From Melampsora larici-populina 98AG31 (Eukaryota > Basidiomycota > Pucciniomycetes > Pucciniales > Melampsoraceae), in contig NW_006768779.1 in NCBI RefSeq assembly GCF_000204055.1, positions 1,147,283-1,211,282 on the forward strand: 64,000 nucleotides of DNA. Direction: 5' to 3'. Shown in pieces: positions 1-11,897 of this stretch. Every line of letters starts with the position of its first letter. Position 1 is the stretch's first letter. Made by a program: the position numbers and the translations under genes. The notes beneath the pieces are model-generated. The model was not told the DNA's origin and searched no databases. It saw only the letters and a list, made by a program, of their open reading frames with translations.

Positions 1-3000
1 CAGCTATCGGTCACATCATCAAACTGCCGGTGCCCCTTGCATTAATCCCACTTAGCCACCTCTCATATTTTCAAAAATTTCACAAAATGAGAGTTTGAGA
101 ATCTCGTTTTGACCGCTTTTGTGCAGTGCACAATATCTATTCAAATATTGTGATAAAATTTCATTGAATGAACTTTTAACAAGTGGTAGCATGGATATCA
201 CATATATACGTCATTATCTACCAAGTACATATCAAAAGTTCTTCACCATCCAAATTTCCCCACGTTATGCCTCCTCACCTCGCGTCCTTTTGCCCCTTTG
301 CGCAAGACAAGCCCCCTCGGCTTTCCATGCCTCAACCCCGCGGGCGATAGCATCCTTCCAATCAGCCGGAGTGACTTCATTGAAATTATAGTCCAAAACT
401 TCACGATGGATTTCGCCGGAGTAGTGCGCGGCAGAGTTCATAACATAGGAATTAAACTCCTTGTGCTTTATCGTGTAATGCTTCTTAGACGAAGCTTTCC
501 GCTCAATCATGATAGCTTGAGTGGAGGCCACTGCGCAATGAGCCTCATGGCAATTGTGCTGAACATTCAACACTCGGTCAAGTTCCTGTCGCGCATCAAC
601 ATTATGAGCCATCGATATTAGGTGTAAGTGATGTGGTGAGTGGCTTACCATGACATTCACTGACTTCATATCGTTAGTCAACACCATTTCTCGCATTGCA
701 TAAAATGGTACCAGTCGCCCTTTAACACACATATTCACAACAATTTGAGCCTTCTTGTCAGACAGGTTCTCAGGGCGCCAAATGGATTGTACTTGGCAGA
801 ATACACGATCTGTATTGAGCTGTCCACATACATCTCAGCCCCAAAATCAATCATAGAAGAGTTATGTAGACACACCATTACAAAATCATTAACCTCCACC
901 TTTTGCCCCGAAGCTAACGTAACACTTTCGTATTGCAGGAGGGGATGGGCGGCCGGGGCTGGTCGTAAGCACAATGGAGGTGGAGCCTGATGTTTCGATT
1001 TCGCTGTGCAATATGACATTATGGCCAATCCAGGTCAATTGTAAGGTTAAAACATTAAGTCGGAAATAAAAACACTCACCGCCCACGACCACCGTTGGTT
1101 CCTTTTCAGAGGTGGGCCTGAGGCCCAGGGCCTGATGCAATTCAGGCACTGATAACAACAGATCCCGCAGAAGAGGCCCCGGAAGAACTCTGGCTTGCAA
1201 TTCGCGGTCCCAAAAGGTAGAACCGGATAAGAAGATACGCAACATCAGAGCGGTGAGGAAGGTATTCCCTATATCGCGGCCGGGAGCCAGGTGATTTGAA
1301 TGGACAGAAGCATTCCGTAGCACGCCGTTGAATGATTCAAATTTTTCGGTAGCAAAGAGACATGCTGGTCCAAACCTTCGAATCGACTCTTGAAGGTGCA
1401 ATAACATATGGAATTTTGGTTTGTTGACCCAGCGTGCGTTCAAAGACAGCAACTGTTTGAGGAAAGAGTCAATGACCATATCGAGCTCCGCGAGGTATTG
1501 ATTCATATCTTCAATTTTGGTTTGAAATATATATGACGCTAGCAGGCACAACGACGTCCACACATGCCTTTTTTCTTCGGTGAGATGTTCGAATAAGACG
1601 AAAGGCACCGTTTGCAAGACCGTCCGGAATTCCTTGCCGACAAGGCTCTGATAAAAGTTAATGAGCGTGTTGGGTTGAATTGGAGGAACATTCAACCCCT
1701 TGGTATTAAAGGAGCGCCATCGGCCTGAAAGATCGTTGTACTTTTTGGAACCTGGCTTCATGACGCCCATACTGTCCATGATGTCCTGGAATAGATTCTT
1801 TGTGATTCCCAACAATACCACATGGAGAACTTCCACTGGTGTATCCTTATGCCCGTCAAAGCCTTACATTATTAAGAACACATGTCAGCAAGAACGAATT
1901 GAAAGCTCAGTGATACCCTATCACAAACCTTTGAGCCTTAACATTGGATTGAATAGGTGGTCTCCCACCTTGCTGTTCAATTGATCCAGTAGCGTAGCCA
2001 CCTCGCCCGGTGGAAGAGCCGCATGAGCTTCGTGAGCCTTGGTGTAAAAAAAATTGTTAACCGTGTCTCGCAGGCCATACTGACGCGCTAGGTCATCGTG
2101 GTGTTTTTTTGTGTGAGGACGTGCTGCCATACTCCAGAGCTCTCGAATCCTCAGGTTGGTTGTCAACCACTGACGAGCAGGTAGGAGTGACTAAGAATCG
2201 TAGTTAGCATATAACCGGAAGCTAAAACATAAGTAATGTAATACCTTGTTTCCCTCTTCATCAATGTGTACAAAGTCTCATACATACTTGGCGGTCATCT
2301 TGTCCTTGGCGCGGTCCACCTTGAGATCACACATACGGCATGGGGTGAGGGTATTGGCAGGGTTAAGGGTATTCGAAATCTCGGCATGCATCGGCGAGTC
2401 GCCTAGGTGGCAAAGGACGACCACCATAGCCAGGACCTCGGCGCCAAGAGAGTGGTCATAAGCCACGCAACCATTGGTTGCAAGATCACTGAAAAACACA
2501 TATCAACAATGATACGACCATACGAAAGAATTATGAAAATGAAAAACTAACTTTATATTATCCACCACCTCGTCCAGTAAATCGAGGGCCGAGGCACTGT
2601 TGGAAGTAGCCAAGAAGTGAAGATTGAATTCTTGGTTACTCCAATGAGGAGGCAGACCCGATAGTGTGAAATATAAGCTCATATGCTTATTCCATTTTTT
2701 GGAAACATTGCCGGATGTGTCGTCTGAATAAAGCGTAAGAGGAACGTGTCTGATCACTTTGCCTTTCGCTCTGGCCCTCCATGGGTTCTCAATTGGATGA
2801 GCCGGCTGGGCCAACGAATGGGAATCTGGAAAGGCAAACAAAGATTAGGATGTGTGTAGGTAGGGCCGAAAATGCGGGTATAACATGTCACTCACAGTAG
2901 ACAAACGGTCTACACAGATCCTTGAGCAATAGGCCACCGTCCAATGTTATTTGGTCAAAAGTGTTCGCAAACTGGTCACAATCGATAGTGAACAGTTGAT

Positions 3001-4651
3001 CCGAATCAAAAGGACAATCATCAGGGATTATCACTTTGAGGTATGAATATTCATCCGCCTCATCCTCGTCCAGGATCGCCTCTTGCGCTTCTTGTTCCAC
3101 CACAGCAGGTATGCACTTCGCCATTGACCGGCCGTTGTGTTGAAAGAAAAACAACGGGACCACAAGGGCTTCAGACCGAAGCTGGACTGGTTCGTATATG
3201 TAGTAATGAATGCTGTTTGATTCAATCATTTGCACACGGAGGTCGGACGAATACCCCTCACGCCACTTCTTACACTGAGAGAACCGGTTGGTGGGGCCAT
3301 CATCGAGCTCGGGGAGAAACTGCATGTGTGGCCTCACCAACGGATTGGCCAACTCCTACCAAACAGATGAACAATATATATCAGCGCGTGCCGGATATAT
3401 GAGTGTAGGTCACAGTTCACTCACGTTTTGCACAATTGTTTTTACGTCAAGACCAAACAACGGAGTGCCGGAAGGACTGAGGCGTTCATTGAGTCGAAGT
3501 CCCATTTGTCTTTTCAATCGGACACTCACAGCCCTCAAAACACCCCACTCAGGAAGTTTGAGGCTGCAAATACGTAGAATGGTGCGATGTCTTGTGTATT
3601 GAGACCGGGAAAGGAGGGAGCGAGCGGAACCTATGAGAAGTAGAGCAATGACATGCTGGTTCAGGTGCAAACATCATCAGTTACTATGTAACACACTCTT
3701 ATAATCGGACACACCTCTTTTTTTTGAATGGGTACCACATCATGGAATCCTGAATTTTTATTCCGGCGATATCATCTTGGAGAGCTTGCTCGTCAAGTTC
3801 TTGTTGCTCAATGGAGTCTTCCTCAAGATCGCCAAGAGTCTCCAATGCATTGCGAAGCTGTTGTAAATCGAGCTCGTGATCGGATTCATCTGCATCCTGG
3901 GGGTTGTCCAAAAAGTCAAAGCCAGAAGCGCGAGTTGGATCGAAGGTGCGGAGGAATGACATGGGTGATGGGGGTGTGGGCGGCTCGTCATCCTTGTACA
4001 ATATCGGAGGATCAATAGGCTCCTCAGCCTGTGGAGTTGGAGTCCGCTCTGTTGATCTCTTGGGAGTTTGATATTGCTGACGGAGGGCTTCGTCGGCTTG
4101 TTGTTGAGCTACAAGGCGCCTGACGGTGTTTTTATGGGATTGAGAGTTGATGTGGGTGTTGTAGACGCGCATGAGGTGGCCACCACACGCGGTGCATCGA
4201 TATTTTGTCGGTCTCTTGTGTTGTGTCAAACACAAGATGTCTGCAAGTCAAGACGGTGGATGGGTGAGCTACTTCACCTTCTCTGTTTGAAGCGTGGTGG
4301 CTTACATGGAGTTGAAGTGGGGGTTTCGGTGGTCATGAATGAGGTGAAGTGGTCTGTCTGCGATGATGCCTTGGATCAATGGGTTGATGTGACTCCATGC
4401 TTCAGAACTGGAAGGCGCACCACAATCGGCCCCGTTAATATTTTGCTAACGGGGTCGGTGTCATTTGGCTGGCCTGCAAACCGCTCACGGGCCGCCCACA
4501 GCACGTCCTTGTGTGCATGTGGTCATGAAAGGCAGAGACCGCCCGCTGGCTGGCGATGAGCGGTCTGCGTGCGCGTCCTGCGGCCGCCAGAGGACTCGAC
4601 CAACGTCAGACCGAGCCGGGCCAAATTTGGACACGAAACACTCCCGTGGTG
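1..4651 (-). mobile_element. CACTA/Plavaka-like DNA transposon, left end outside window
   Basis: A large class II element fills the start of the window. The right terminus reads CCCGTGGTG at 4643-4651 and is followed by TA. The same terminal sequence bounds the 674-bp element at 51333-52006, which supports calling this the element end. No matching terminus is visible in positions 1-260, so the left end is either before the window or degraded. The right sub-terminal 200 bp is GC-rich and holds an inverted repeat (CCCCGTTA and TAACGGGG around 4433-4456). The transposase runs leftwards from 4235. Family placement rests on the protein and is not certain between CACTA (tnp2-like) and Plavaka. Confidence 0.72.
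265..4235 (-). CDS. Large CACTA/Plavaka-like transposase, multi-exon
   Basis: This is probably the enzyme that cuts and pastes the surrounding element. The N-terminal exon holds a C2H2/U1-like zinc finger (YRCTACGGH...THINSQSHK), suited to DNA binding. Downstream exons carry motifs found repeatedly in basidiomycete transposases of this type: SDDTSGNVSKKWNKHMS (near 2720), GDSPMHAEISN with LTPCRMC (near 2370), VEVLHVVLLGITKN (near 1830) and KPKFHMLLHLQ...RRFGPACLFATEKFES (near 1350). Exons lie roughly at 4235-3714, 3630-3427, 3358-2894, 2840-2552, 2493-2278, 2180-1930, 1860-1082, 1010-800 and 800-265, separated by short GT-AG introns. The frame changes near 800-830 without a convincing intron, so the last exon may carry a frameshift. 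The C-terminal stretch (WRPENLSDKKAQIVVNMC onward) is otherwise open to a stop at 265. Function is inferred from family resemblance. Confidence 0.72.
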
Positions 4652-5473
4652 TATAGAAATTCACTTTTTCAATTCGTCACTCTGCGATGGAAATGCGGAC
4701 AAATGGGGGGAGGATCATTATAAAGTCATAGATGAATGAATGATGACGTGCCTCACCCAAACTATGTGAGGCACGAGGGAAGGGAAACCTTTGCTATTCG
4801 GACTGTGCACGGCGTCTCAAATTGATAAATGACCCGATTTTGAGACGAGAACTTGAAAAAAAGAGAAAAACGAGAAAAGGACACGCTGTGGTAACGACAA
4901 CTCCGGGAATCTGCGCCTGGTCTATTGTTTGAACGGCTTCATATCATGCACTTGATATCCAAGACCCGAAGACAACCTTGAAATAAATGAGCTGGGTACT
5001 TGGGTAGGATTGCACTCCAAACTCGTTTTCCGATAGATATGCCCTGCAAGTTTCGAATACTCACGAGCCACTTATAAAAGTCCCTGTCACTTCAGTCGGC
5101 GGGAGCGACTTGTCCGACCACGGCTTTAGCCAAGTTTAAATGGACGCAAATGATCATCCTCATGAATTGCGTTCAGTTCTTCCAATTTGTGAATAAAGTC
5201 AAATGGTCCATCCCACTCCATCATTGTGTATATAATAACTTATTCCCCGCCTCCATGACATCATCTTGAGATAGTCTAAACGGAAGGGTTATTCTCGCAG
5301 CAGGTGCGATATCAGCTGTAGCGCGTAACCGCAATAAAGCTGATTAATACACAGCTTTCGGTAGAGAGCTCGGGTTCTTAACTTCTATATATATCGATAA
5401 TCGTACCTGCTTGAGACTTGAGTAATCCTAAAAACAACTTCTGTCCTCACTAAATCAGAATATCCAAAGCAGC
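4652..5473. other. Intergenic: transposon flank and FDH upstream region
   Basis: No gene is seen. A perfect 10-bp inverted repeat, CGTGCCTCAC (4747-4756) and GTGAGGCACG (4766-4775), could form a hairpin with a 9-nt loop. A TATATATA stretch at 5386-5393 lies about 80 bp upstream of the formate dehydrogenase start and could serve as its TATA element. A pyrimidine-rich leader follows. Confidence 0.5.
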
Positions 5474-7285
5474 ATGGTAATTGGTATTATCAGCTCTACT
5501 TATAAAAGATAAATTACTTACATCTTTTCTGCATGCTTTTCTATCCAGCCAATCTCAAAACAAAAGATCCTTGCTGTACTCTATAGTGGAGGAGAGTATG
5601 CAAAGCGAGAGCCCAAGATGTTGGGGACGATTGAACGAAAGTTGGGTATTGAGAATTGGTTGAAAGAAAATGGACACGAGTTAGTGGTAAGCTTGTTTGA
5701 AGACGTTCAATATTGACCAATCCCTTTCATTATGCAGGGCAAGATTTTTGAGTTGATATATATAACAAAACTCTGATCGGTCGCGATCTTTTGATAGGTG
5801 ACGGATGATAAGGAAGGTCCCGATTCTGAGTTCGCCAAACATATCGTCGACGCTGATATTCTAATCACGTCAGTTCTTTGAAGTTTCACTCTCACTGTTC
5901 CTCAATCACTTTGCTTTGTTTGATTTGGAATGAAGATTATACTCGATGTCTTACTTTACTTTGCCTTTCCTTGTTTGAAATCATCTTTGAAGCACTCCCT
6001 TCCACCCGGCTTACTTGACTCGAGAGATGATCTCAAAAGCAAAAAACTTGAAGCTCTGTATCACGGCCGGAGTGGGATCCGATCATATTGACCTCAACGC
6101 TGCCAACGAACGCAAGATCACAGTAACAGAAGTGAGTGGAAGTAATGTAGTCTCCGTCGCCGAACATGTGGTGATGTATGTCCCATCCTTTGATTATCTC
6201 CATTCCATCACATCGTGCTGAGTCCCACGGAATGGTTTCAGGATGATCCTATCGTTAGTCAGGAACTATATGCCTGCCCACGAACAAGTCTCGAGTGGCG
6301 GTTGGAATGTAGCGCAAGTGAGTGTTATAAATAAACCAAGTGTCGAATCGAATCCTTCAGAATTGAAATGTGTATCATCTCTTCTCAAATCTCAGGTTGC
6401 TTCGAATGCGTACGATCTTGAATCAAAAGTGGTAGGAACCCTGGGTGCGGGGCGGATTGGCTACAGAGTCCTTCAACGGCTTGCTCCCTTCGATTGCGCT
6501 GAGCTTCTCTACTATGACTACCAACCACTAAAACCTGAGCTGGAGAAGAAGGTAAATGCGCGACGTGTCACAGATCTTAAAGAGTTTCTGGGTCAGTTGG
6601 ACGTCCTTACAATTAATTGTCCATTACACGAAGAAACCCGAGGGTAAGTTATAAGTTTTTTCAGGCGACATATATGAACCATATCTATCGTCTCATCATG
6701 GCTGACCACTACGGATTTGGAAAACAGAATCTTGAACAAAGAAAGCCTGAGCTGGATGAAAAAAGGTGCTTGGATTGTCAACACGGCCAGAGGAGCTTTG
6801 GCCGTGAAAGAAGATGTTGCTGCAGCGCTTGAGTCTGGTCATATAGCTGGCTACGCAGGAGATGTATGGGAAATACAACCTGCTCCGGTGGATCATCCTT
6901 GGAGAAAGATGAAAAGGTTCGCGAATTCAATGTCTGAGTCATGATCTTATAGAACAGGAGGTGCTAATATGACAAACACATATCTCGGGTTTGATGAAAC
7001 CAGCCCACATGGGACCGGAAACGGGATGACAGCTCATTACTCAGGTACTACCCTTGATGCTCAAGCTCGCTATGCAGAAGGTACCCGCAAGATTCTTGAA
7101 GACCATTTTGAAGGGAAAGACCAAGAACCCCAAAATGTGAGTTGATAGTTGATCTGCTAAGATAAAATCCAAGGTGGTGTTGACATTGGCTTGACTTTTG
7201 ACTAATGCACCCTTTCACATAGGTAATTGTTATAGGTGGACAATATGCAAGCAAGGCGTATGGACAACGCAACGGATTCAAATGA
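5474..7285 (+). CDS. FDH1: NAD-dependent formate dehydrogenase
   Basis: It oxidises formate to CO2 with NAD+, a cytosolic C1 detoxification and energy reaction. The spliced product is 367 aa, the usual size for this D-2-hydroxyacid dehydrogenase-type family. Visible motifs are [13 protein letters not shown] near the N-terminus, [10 protein letters not shown], the substrate-side GVGSDHIDL, the Rossmann motif [15 protein letters not shown] (active-site arginine region) and [12 protein letters not shown] carrying the catalytic histidine. Exons: 5474-5476, 5549-5686, 5798-5868, 5993-6175, 6242-6317, 6396-6643, 6728-6916, 7004-7136, 7223-7285. The first coding exon is the ATG alone. The intron at 6917-7003 has a good branch site (TGCTAAT) but a weak GTTCGC donor. 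No targeting peptide is seen. It stands alone next to the transposon and reads away from it. Confidence 0.93.
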
Positions 7286-8150
7286 ACTTGAAGATGGCTT
7301 TACAGAAATATTGTAGGACATGCAACAGTTGTGTTTTCGAGGAGAGGTTTATAAAATCAGTAACTTGATAGTTGCGACGCAAAAAAGAAGAACCTAGGAT
7401 CACCATAATCTCTTCCTTCAGACGTATTCGTTTTACCGATGTTTATCTTGGATTGACCATCAAAGATGATCGGCTTGAACTGTTCATTTTACCCCTCTCG
7501 AGGTTGTTTACTTGTTGTAGTCGTTGATTCTTTGTTTCTTATGTAAACCGCTGATGTGTGAAAGCAATTGATATTATAAGAGTTTAAATTGAAACAGAGA
7601 CCAGAGTCCAAGGAGTCACATCGCAGCAGCAACGATATGTTATCAGGAGAATCATTCACTTGAAATCGAACTACCAAGCTGAGACCACCATCGAGGTATA
7701 AGGAATGAGTATATGCGTTGAGTCGGACCGACCGTCACACCTGACGAGGTGGTCCCGTCAAAAATAGTGACTAACATGCCCTGTGATATGAAGTTGGGAT
7801 TGAGATATCCTGATAGTTCAACATGGTGCAGTCTAACTCATACTCGATGCCTAAATATTGGGAAACATTTTTTGTGCAAGCCCAGTTCCACAATAACGGG
7901 GCTTAACCGTACTCCGGCTTCTTGGACATGAAGAGTGAAATCATCGCACTCTGTTCTTCATCCTGCTTGTTGGCCTTTTTAACCACTGTATTCATAGGAA
8001 AGAACCCTGTGGTTGAAAAGAGATCAAGCATATTTCTTTTGTGTCTCCCCAAAACTCTCGAATAACAATTATCACGCGAGGGTTGCTCATCCTTTCAGTT
8101 ATGCGAAGAGATTTGGAATCTCAGTGCGACAAAACTGACCACATATGGTA

Positions 8151-8239
8151 CAGTCGTTTTCAAAAAGCTTGCCGAAACTTGCCCGCAAAACTCGAGCAAT
8201 TTGGCGGTGAATTAGCGGTAAGCTTTTTGAAAACGACTG
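8151..8239. mobile_element. 89-bp mariner-like MITE, copy 1
   Basis: The terminal inverted repeats are CAGTCGTTTTCAAAAAGCTT at the left and its exact reverse complement at the right, flanked on both sides by TA, the target duplication typical of Tc1/mariner elements. The symmetry extends a few bases beyond the TA (ATGGTA / TACCAT). The core resembles, in reverse orientation, a second 89-bp element at 21053-21141 (both hold CTTGCCCGC-like and GAGCAA-TTGGCG-like blocks). It has no coding capacity. Confidence 0.8.
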
Positions 8240-8430
8240 TACCATGATACGTGTCTCCCGAGTCCCAATGGGTAGCGCATGTGTTGCATGCGATTAGGTC
8301 ACTTTTTATGACAAAATCTTGTTTCTGTAAGGATTCAATTGGAGCATTTCGAGATAATCAGCAACAAGAGATTCATTTTATCTGCTAAAGTTTTTTACCA
8401 AGTTATCATTGGATCTAGATAGTTGATACA

Positions 8431-8502
8431 TGGAAGGATCGGGGTCGAACACAGGGTCTCCGCTGTGCATTTAAATCACGGGGTGCTGGAGTAGGCTGGA
8501 GT
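8431..8502 (-). repeat. tRNA-like relic (possible SINE head or tRNA pseudogene)
   Basis: Read on the minus strand, the segment contains a B-box-like TGTTCGACCCC. Before it lies an anticodon-arm-like hairpin (CACAG, loop CGGAGACC, CTGTG), and before that an A-box-like CAGCCTACTCCAGC. The T stem and acceptor stem do not pair and the anticodon loop is 8 nt, so this is not a functional tRNA. It is most likely a decayed tRNA or the head of a tRNA-derived SINE. Confidence 0.25.
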
Positions 8503-8946
8503 ACAACAAGATTTGGCAGGACTGTATCGCTGCAGCGCTCAGTTGAAACTGCGCATTCAAAACCTTGGCTTTTGACCTCCATGAGACCAGCTCCTGAATA
8601 AGACCACGATAAGCTGCCTGCATGAAAATGATATGCATTTTTTGTTTGAGATCCAGGAGCCAGCCTGCTCCTATATAGTCAGAAGTTCGGCAGAAGAGAC
8701 TTTCCTAAGACCAAGAACACTTTGCCTAGGTCATCAAGTGCGTTGCACTACTTGTAAGTTGTTATTAATTGTGTGATTGATGTGGTTAGAATTATGGATA
8801 TTGAAGAGATGTATAACAACAACAATCATTCGACAAATCCTGTGGCTCGATGTTCCGACATCTTATAAGAACAAAACCCGGGTAAACAATCACTGAGTCC
8901 ACACACGAGGATGATATAGAGAAAAATATTTATCAAATTCAGTCGT

Positions 8947-10560
8947 TTAGGGTTTAGTAGCTTTACCAAGTAAAGTTCCTTGAGTTGCCCTCGCCACCGG
9001 AGTACCTGATTTATAAGTTTGATTATTTTCATAAACGCTGGTAGCAACATTCCCAATCCCTGGTACATCACCTGTTCCAAACATGATTCTTGCACTAAAA
9101 ATTCAAATTTGTTTGTTGTGAACATAAGTAAAAGTTTATGAAACTACTTTTTATAAAAATGAATTGACTTACTAATTAGAGGAAACAAGTTGAACACCTG
9201 AAACGAAATCTTTACCATCAAATGCACAATGAGCTCCATTAGGAGTTGCATCTACTGTCATCTTTCTTCCCACCTCAGCAGAATTACCACCAGCCTTAAG
9301 AGCTGTATCAGCATAAGTGACCACAGCTCCAGCAATAGCTGGTTGCAAGAATGGAAGTTCGTTTTGTGTTGCCTGGAAATGAATTCGCATTGTAGTGAGT
9401 GTTCTACCAAAGTTTTGTGATGGGTTAACTTGAGGTGGTAAAGCTCCACATCCGAGCAGAGCCCCTGTATTGTAAGTCTCGGCGTACACTGATGATGGTA
9501 AGGAATAAGAAGAAGGGTTGAGAAATGCATGATTATCAAATAGAATCAAGAAGAGAGACAAACTAGGTAAGAAAAACCCTGCTAGTAAGAGACTTCCACC
9601 GCTAACACCGGTAAAATAGACCTTGGTTTGATCAAACTTAAGGACTTCTGGCAGGACCTGTTAGCAAAGAATGAGTGAGTAAAAGTTGCTTGTGTTCCAA
9701 TGTAAAGAAACACTGACCTGTCTGATGAGCGTATTTACTAAGCTTGCGTGTAATGCTCCATCAGTTCTGAGATTTCCTGCTACAAGAATCAATTTTTTAA
9801 CAAGCAAAGAACACTCGTCAATTAAGACAAATCAAGATGGTGATTGTTTTCAGCAAGTCTCACTCACATCCTCCACCCCAAAACCTTTTATCATTAGGCG
9901 CCATAATGACGACTCCCATAAGTCCATTTTGAAATTCTTGATTCGCAAAATCGAAAAAAGTTTCACCTCCATCACCATGTAATAGAACACTAGAAGAAAA
10001 TTTAAATAATCAAATCAGTATGAGATATTTAGAACAAGAACAAGATTAAACAAATAACTTACTTTATACCATTTACACCGGGTGTGACCCCAGCACCGCC
10101 ATTTCTAGGTTTGATAGTTGCTCCATTTTGAGCAGTTGGTAATAATTCACTTGGTGGAGCTGAGATCTTACTATTTCGTGTTATTGAAGAAAATATAAGA
10201 AAATCAGTGATCGTTTAATCGAAACACAAAAGGAATTAAGCATGACAAGAATCTTGCGAGAAAAATTTCTTTCAAAGTTTAAAAACTCCCTCACAATTGT
10301 AAAGCAAAATTGTCAATTTCGGCCGTCATAATTACAATCACACTCCCATCAGTAGCTTGAGGTCCAACCACACCTCTTGTTCTAGCCAACTCAGCTTGAG
10401 ATCTAGCTAAAGGTGAACCAGCCGTACTTGTAGGTGAAGCACCACCTGGAAGTTTAGCATCCCTTTGACGCCTTAAGATTTGTAATTGTCCATTGATGGT
10501 AATAGTAAATAATGTAATGATTAAAATTAGTACTGAGATTGAATTATGTGACAGGGTCAT
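8947..10560 (-). CDS. Secreted alpha/beta-hydrolase (esterase/lipase-like)
   Basis: A secreted serine-hydrolase-type protein; the substrate is unknown. The start at 10560 gives a clear signal peptide (MTLSHNSISVLILIITLFTI, then TINGQ). Family marks are an oxyanion-hole-type HGDGGET, the nucleophile elbow GVSGGS (G-x-S-x-G) and a late NGAHCAFDGKDF in which His is the likely catalytic base. Exons: 10560-10295, 10170-10063, 9989-9868, 9779-9718, 9657 to about 9563, about 9492 to 9176 and about 9080 to 8947. The apparent stop at 9172 falls in an intron: a GTAAGT donor there joins to an exon ending GKATKP*. Cysteines near GCGALPP and AHCAF suggest an extracellular disulfide. Relatives in basidiomycetes are sometimes mislabelled cyclin-like F-box proteins (from memory). 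An effector or cell-wall/cutin-directed role is possible but not shown. Confidence 0.72.
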
Positions 10561-11897
10561 TGTCTTTTTTTTCTGAGGTGGACTCGTTTTTGTGTTGTAT
10601 TGATCTAATGAAAGGAAATTTGTTAATCATAGATTATGAGGCTTTCACCTACAAAAGATGAACAAGACTTACCAAGATGTCAATTCACGTGGCCAGCCGT
10701 GAATCAGATCAGAAAAAATAAATATAAAGAAAGAAGGGAAAGAATAACTTTAATGAAACGTGAGTAATTTTGTGGGATACGGTACTGTTTTGTAGACTAT
10801 TTTAAAAGTCGTTTGACACCAGTTGATCATGATTGGATCGCTAGCAACGAGGGTTGAAGTTTGCCACGATTACCGGAACTCTTGACTGCAAAAACTTGAA
10901 GTTTACATCAAAAAATCGTTGTCTGGTCCAGTCGATTTGAAGCTTTCGACTGAGATTTCCCTCATCACGACTATCACCATCAGATCTATGCCTTCACCAA
11001 TTCGAGGCTCATTTTTTCATTCTGACAGGCACTCACTTCATGATCAATGCGGAGGGTCGAGTTGACAGAAAACGTAAAACACAATTATGCCTACCACAAA
11101 ATGCCACAAACTTTATGCGAAAGATTTGAAAAGCTATTCAGTTGCACCGGACAAGCCCGGACACCCTTTACACAGCAAGGTTTTCTTTGAAATTCTGGGA
11201 TTTTAAAGCACTAGCTCAGCTGGCCAAGGTTCATCAAACTTTTCCATACTTTTGGCCAACTTGAAACCCCTTGAAATGAGTTTTGTAAAGATTTGGCGAG
11301 TTGCACTCAAGCCTGGTCTTCATAATTAGTCTTTGCTCCATCAAGTGTATATACTTTCAGAAAGCTTAGAACTTTTGGCCCACAACACTCGAGCAAAATG
11401 CCGTCGAACAGCTGTCAAGATCCATGAAATCGCCCATACGAAAATATATGATAAACATTCTTTGTGATCTGTAAAGGACTCTATTATCTTTCTATCACAA
11501 AATCAACACTTTGGATTTATAACTATTCTAAACAATTAAAGTAAGTACTACAACTCAAAGAAGTCTTACACAATCAAATTACATTACCTGAACACACACA
11601 ATCTTTCAATTAAAACCTTCAAAAAAACAACTTCTACTTCAAACCTCCTTTGATTCGTAACTCAATCAAAATTTTCTTGATGAAAGGAAGAGAAAAAAAA
11701 TCAGAACTCGATAGTGCATATAATTATTATATATATATCATCTAAGTAAGTCTTTTTTGGAAACATTCTGCAAATTAAAAAGTAATAAAAAAACAACGAC
11801 CAAAAGAAACCTCTCCGCCCTCCACAGTCCGAACTTTTTTTCTTCTACAATTTTCAAATTTCCCAATTGTTCCTTCCTTCCTGCATTTCTATTTATC
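10561..11897. other. Intergenic: hydrolase upstream region and muskelin 3' flank
   Basis: AT-rich sequence with no credible gene. It should contain the promoter and 5' leader of the secreted hydrolase (reading left) and the 3' UTR of the muskelin gene. An alternating AT tract (ATTATTATATATATATC) lies near 11722-11738. Confidence 0.5.

Larger units (their letters stand above)
7286..8946. other. Intergenic region with a MITE and a tRNA-like relic
   Basis: No protein gene is recognisable between formate dehydrogenase and the convergent secreted hydrolase. It holds the 89-bp MITE at 8151-8239 and a degenerate tRNA-like stretch at about 8431-8502. Open frames here are short and resemble nothing I know. 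Confidence 0.5.

Noticed and set aside
6917..6952. A 36-nt intron in formate dehydrogenase
   Set aside because: Using the later acceptor at 7002-7003 gives an 87-nt intron with a CTAAT branch site and yields [17 protein letters not shown], which fits the family without an insertion.
8947..8955. TTAGGG telomere-like motif
   Set aside because: A single occurrence that encodes the end of the hydrolase; no array.
9172..9174. Stop codon of the secreted hydrolase at the end of the long frame
   Set aside because: A GTAAGT donor overlaps it, and joining to the next exon restores a continuous, protein-like C-terminus ending at 8947.
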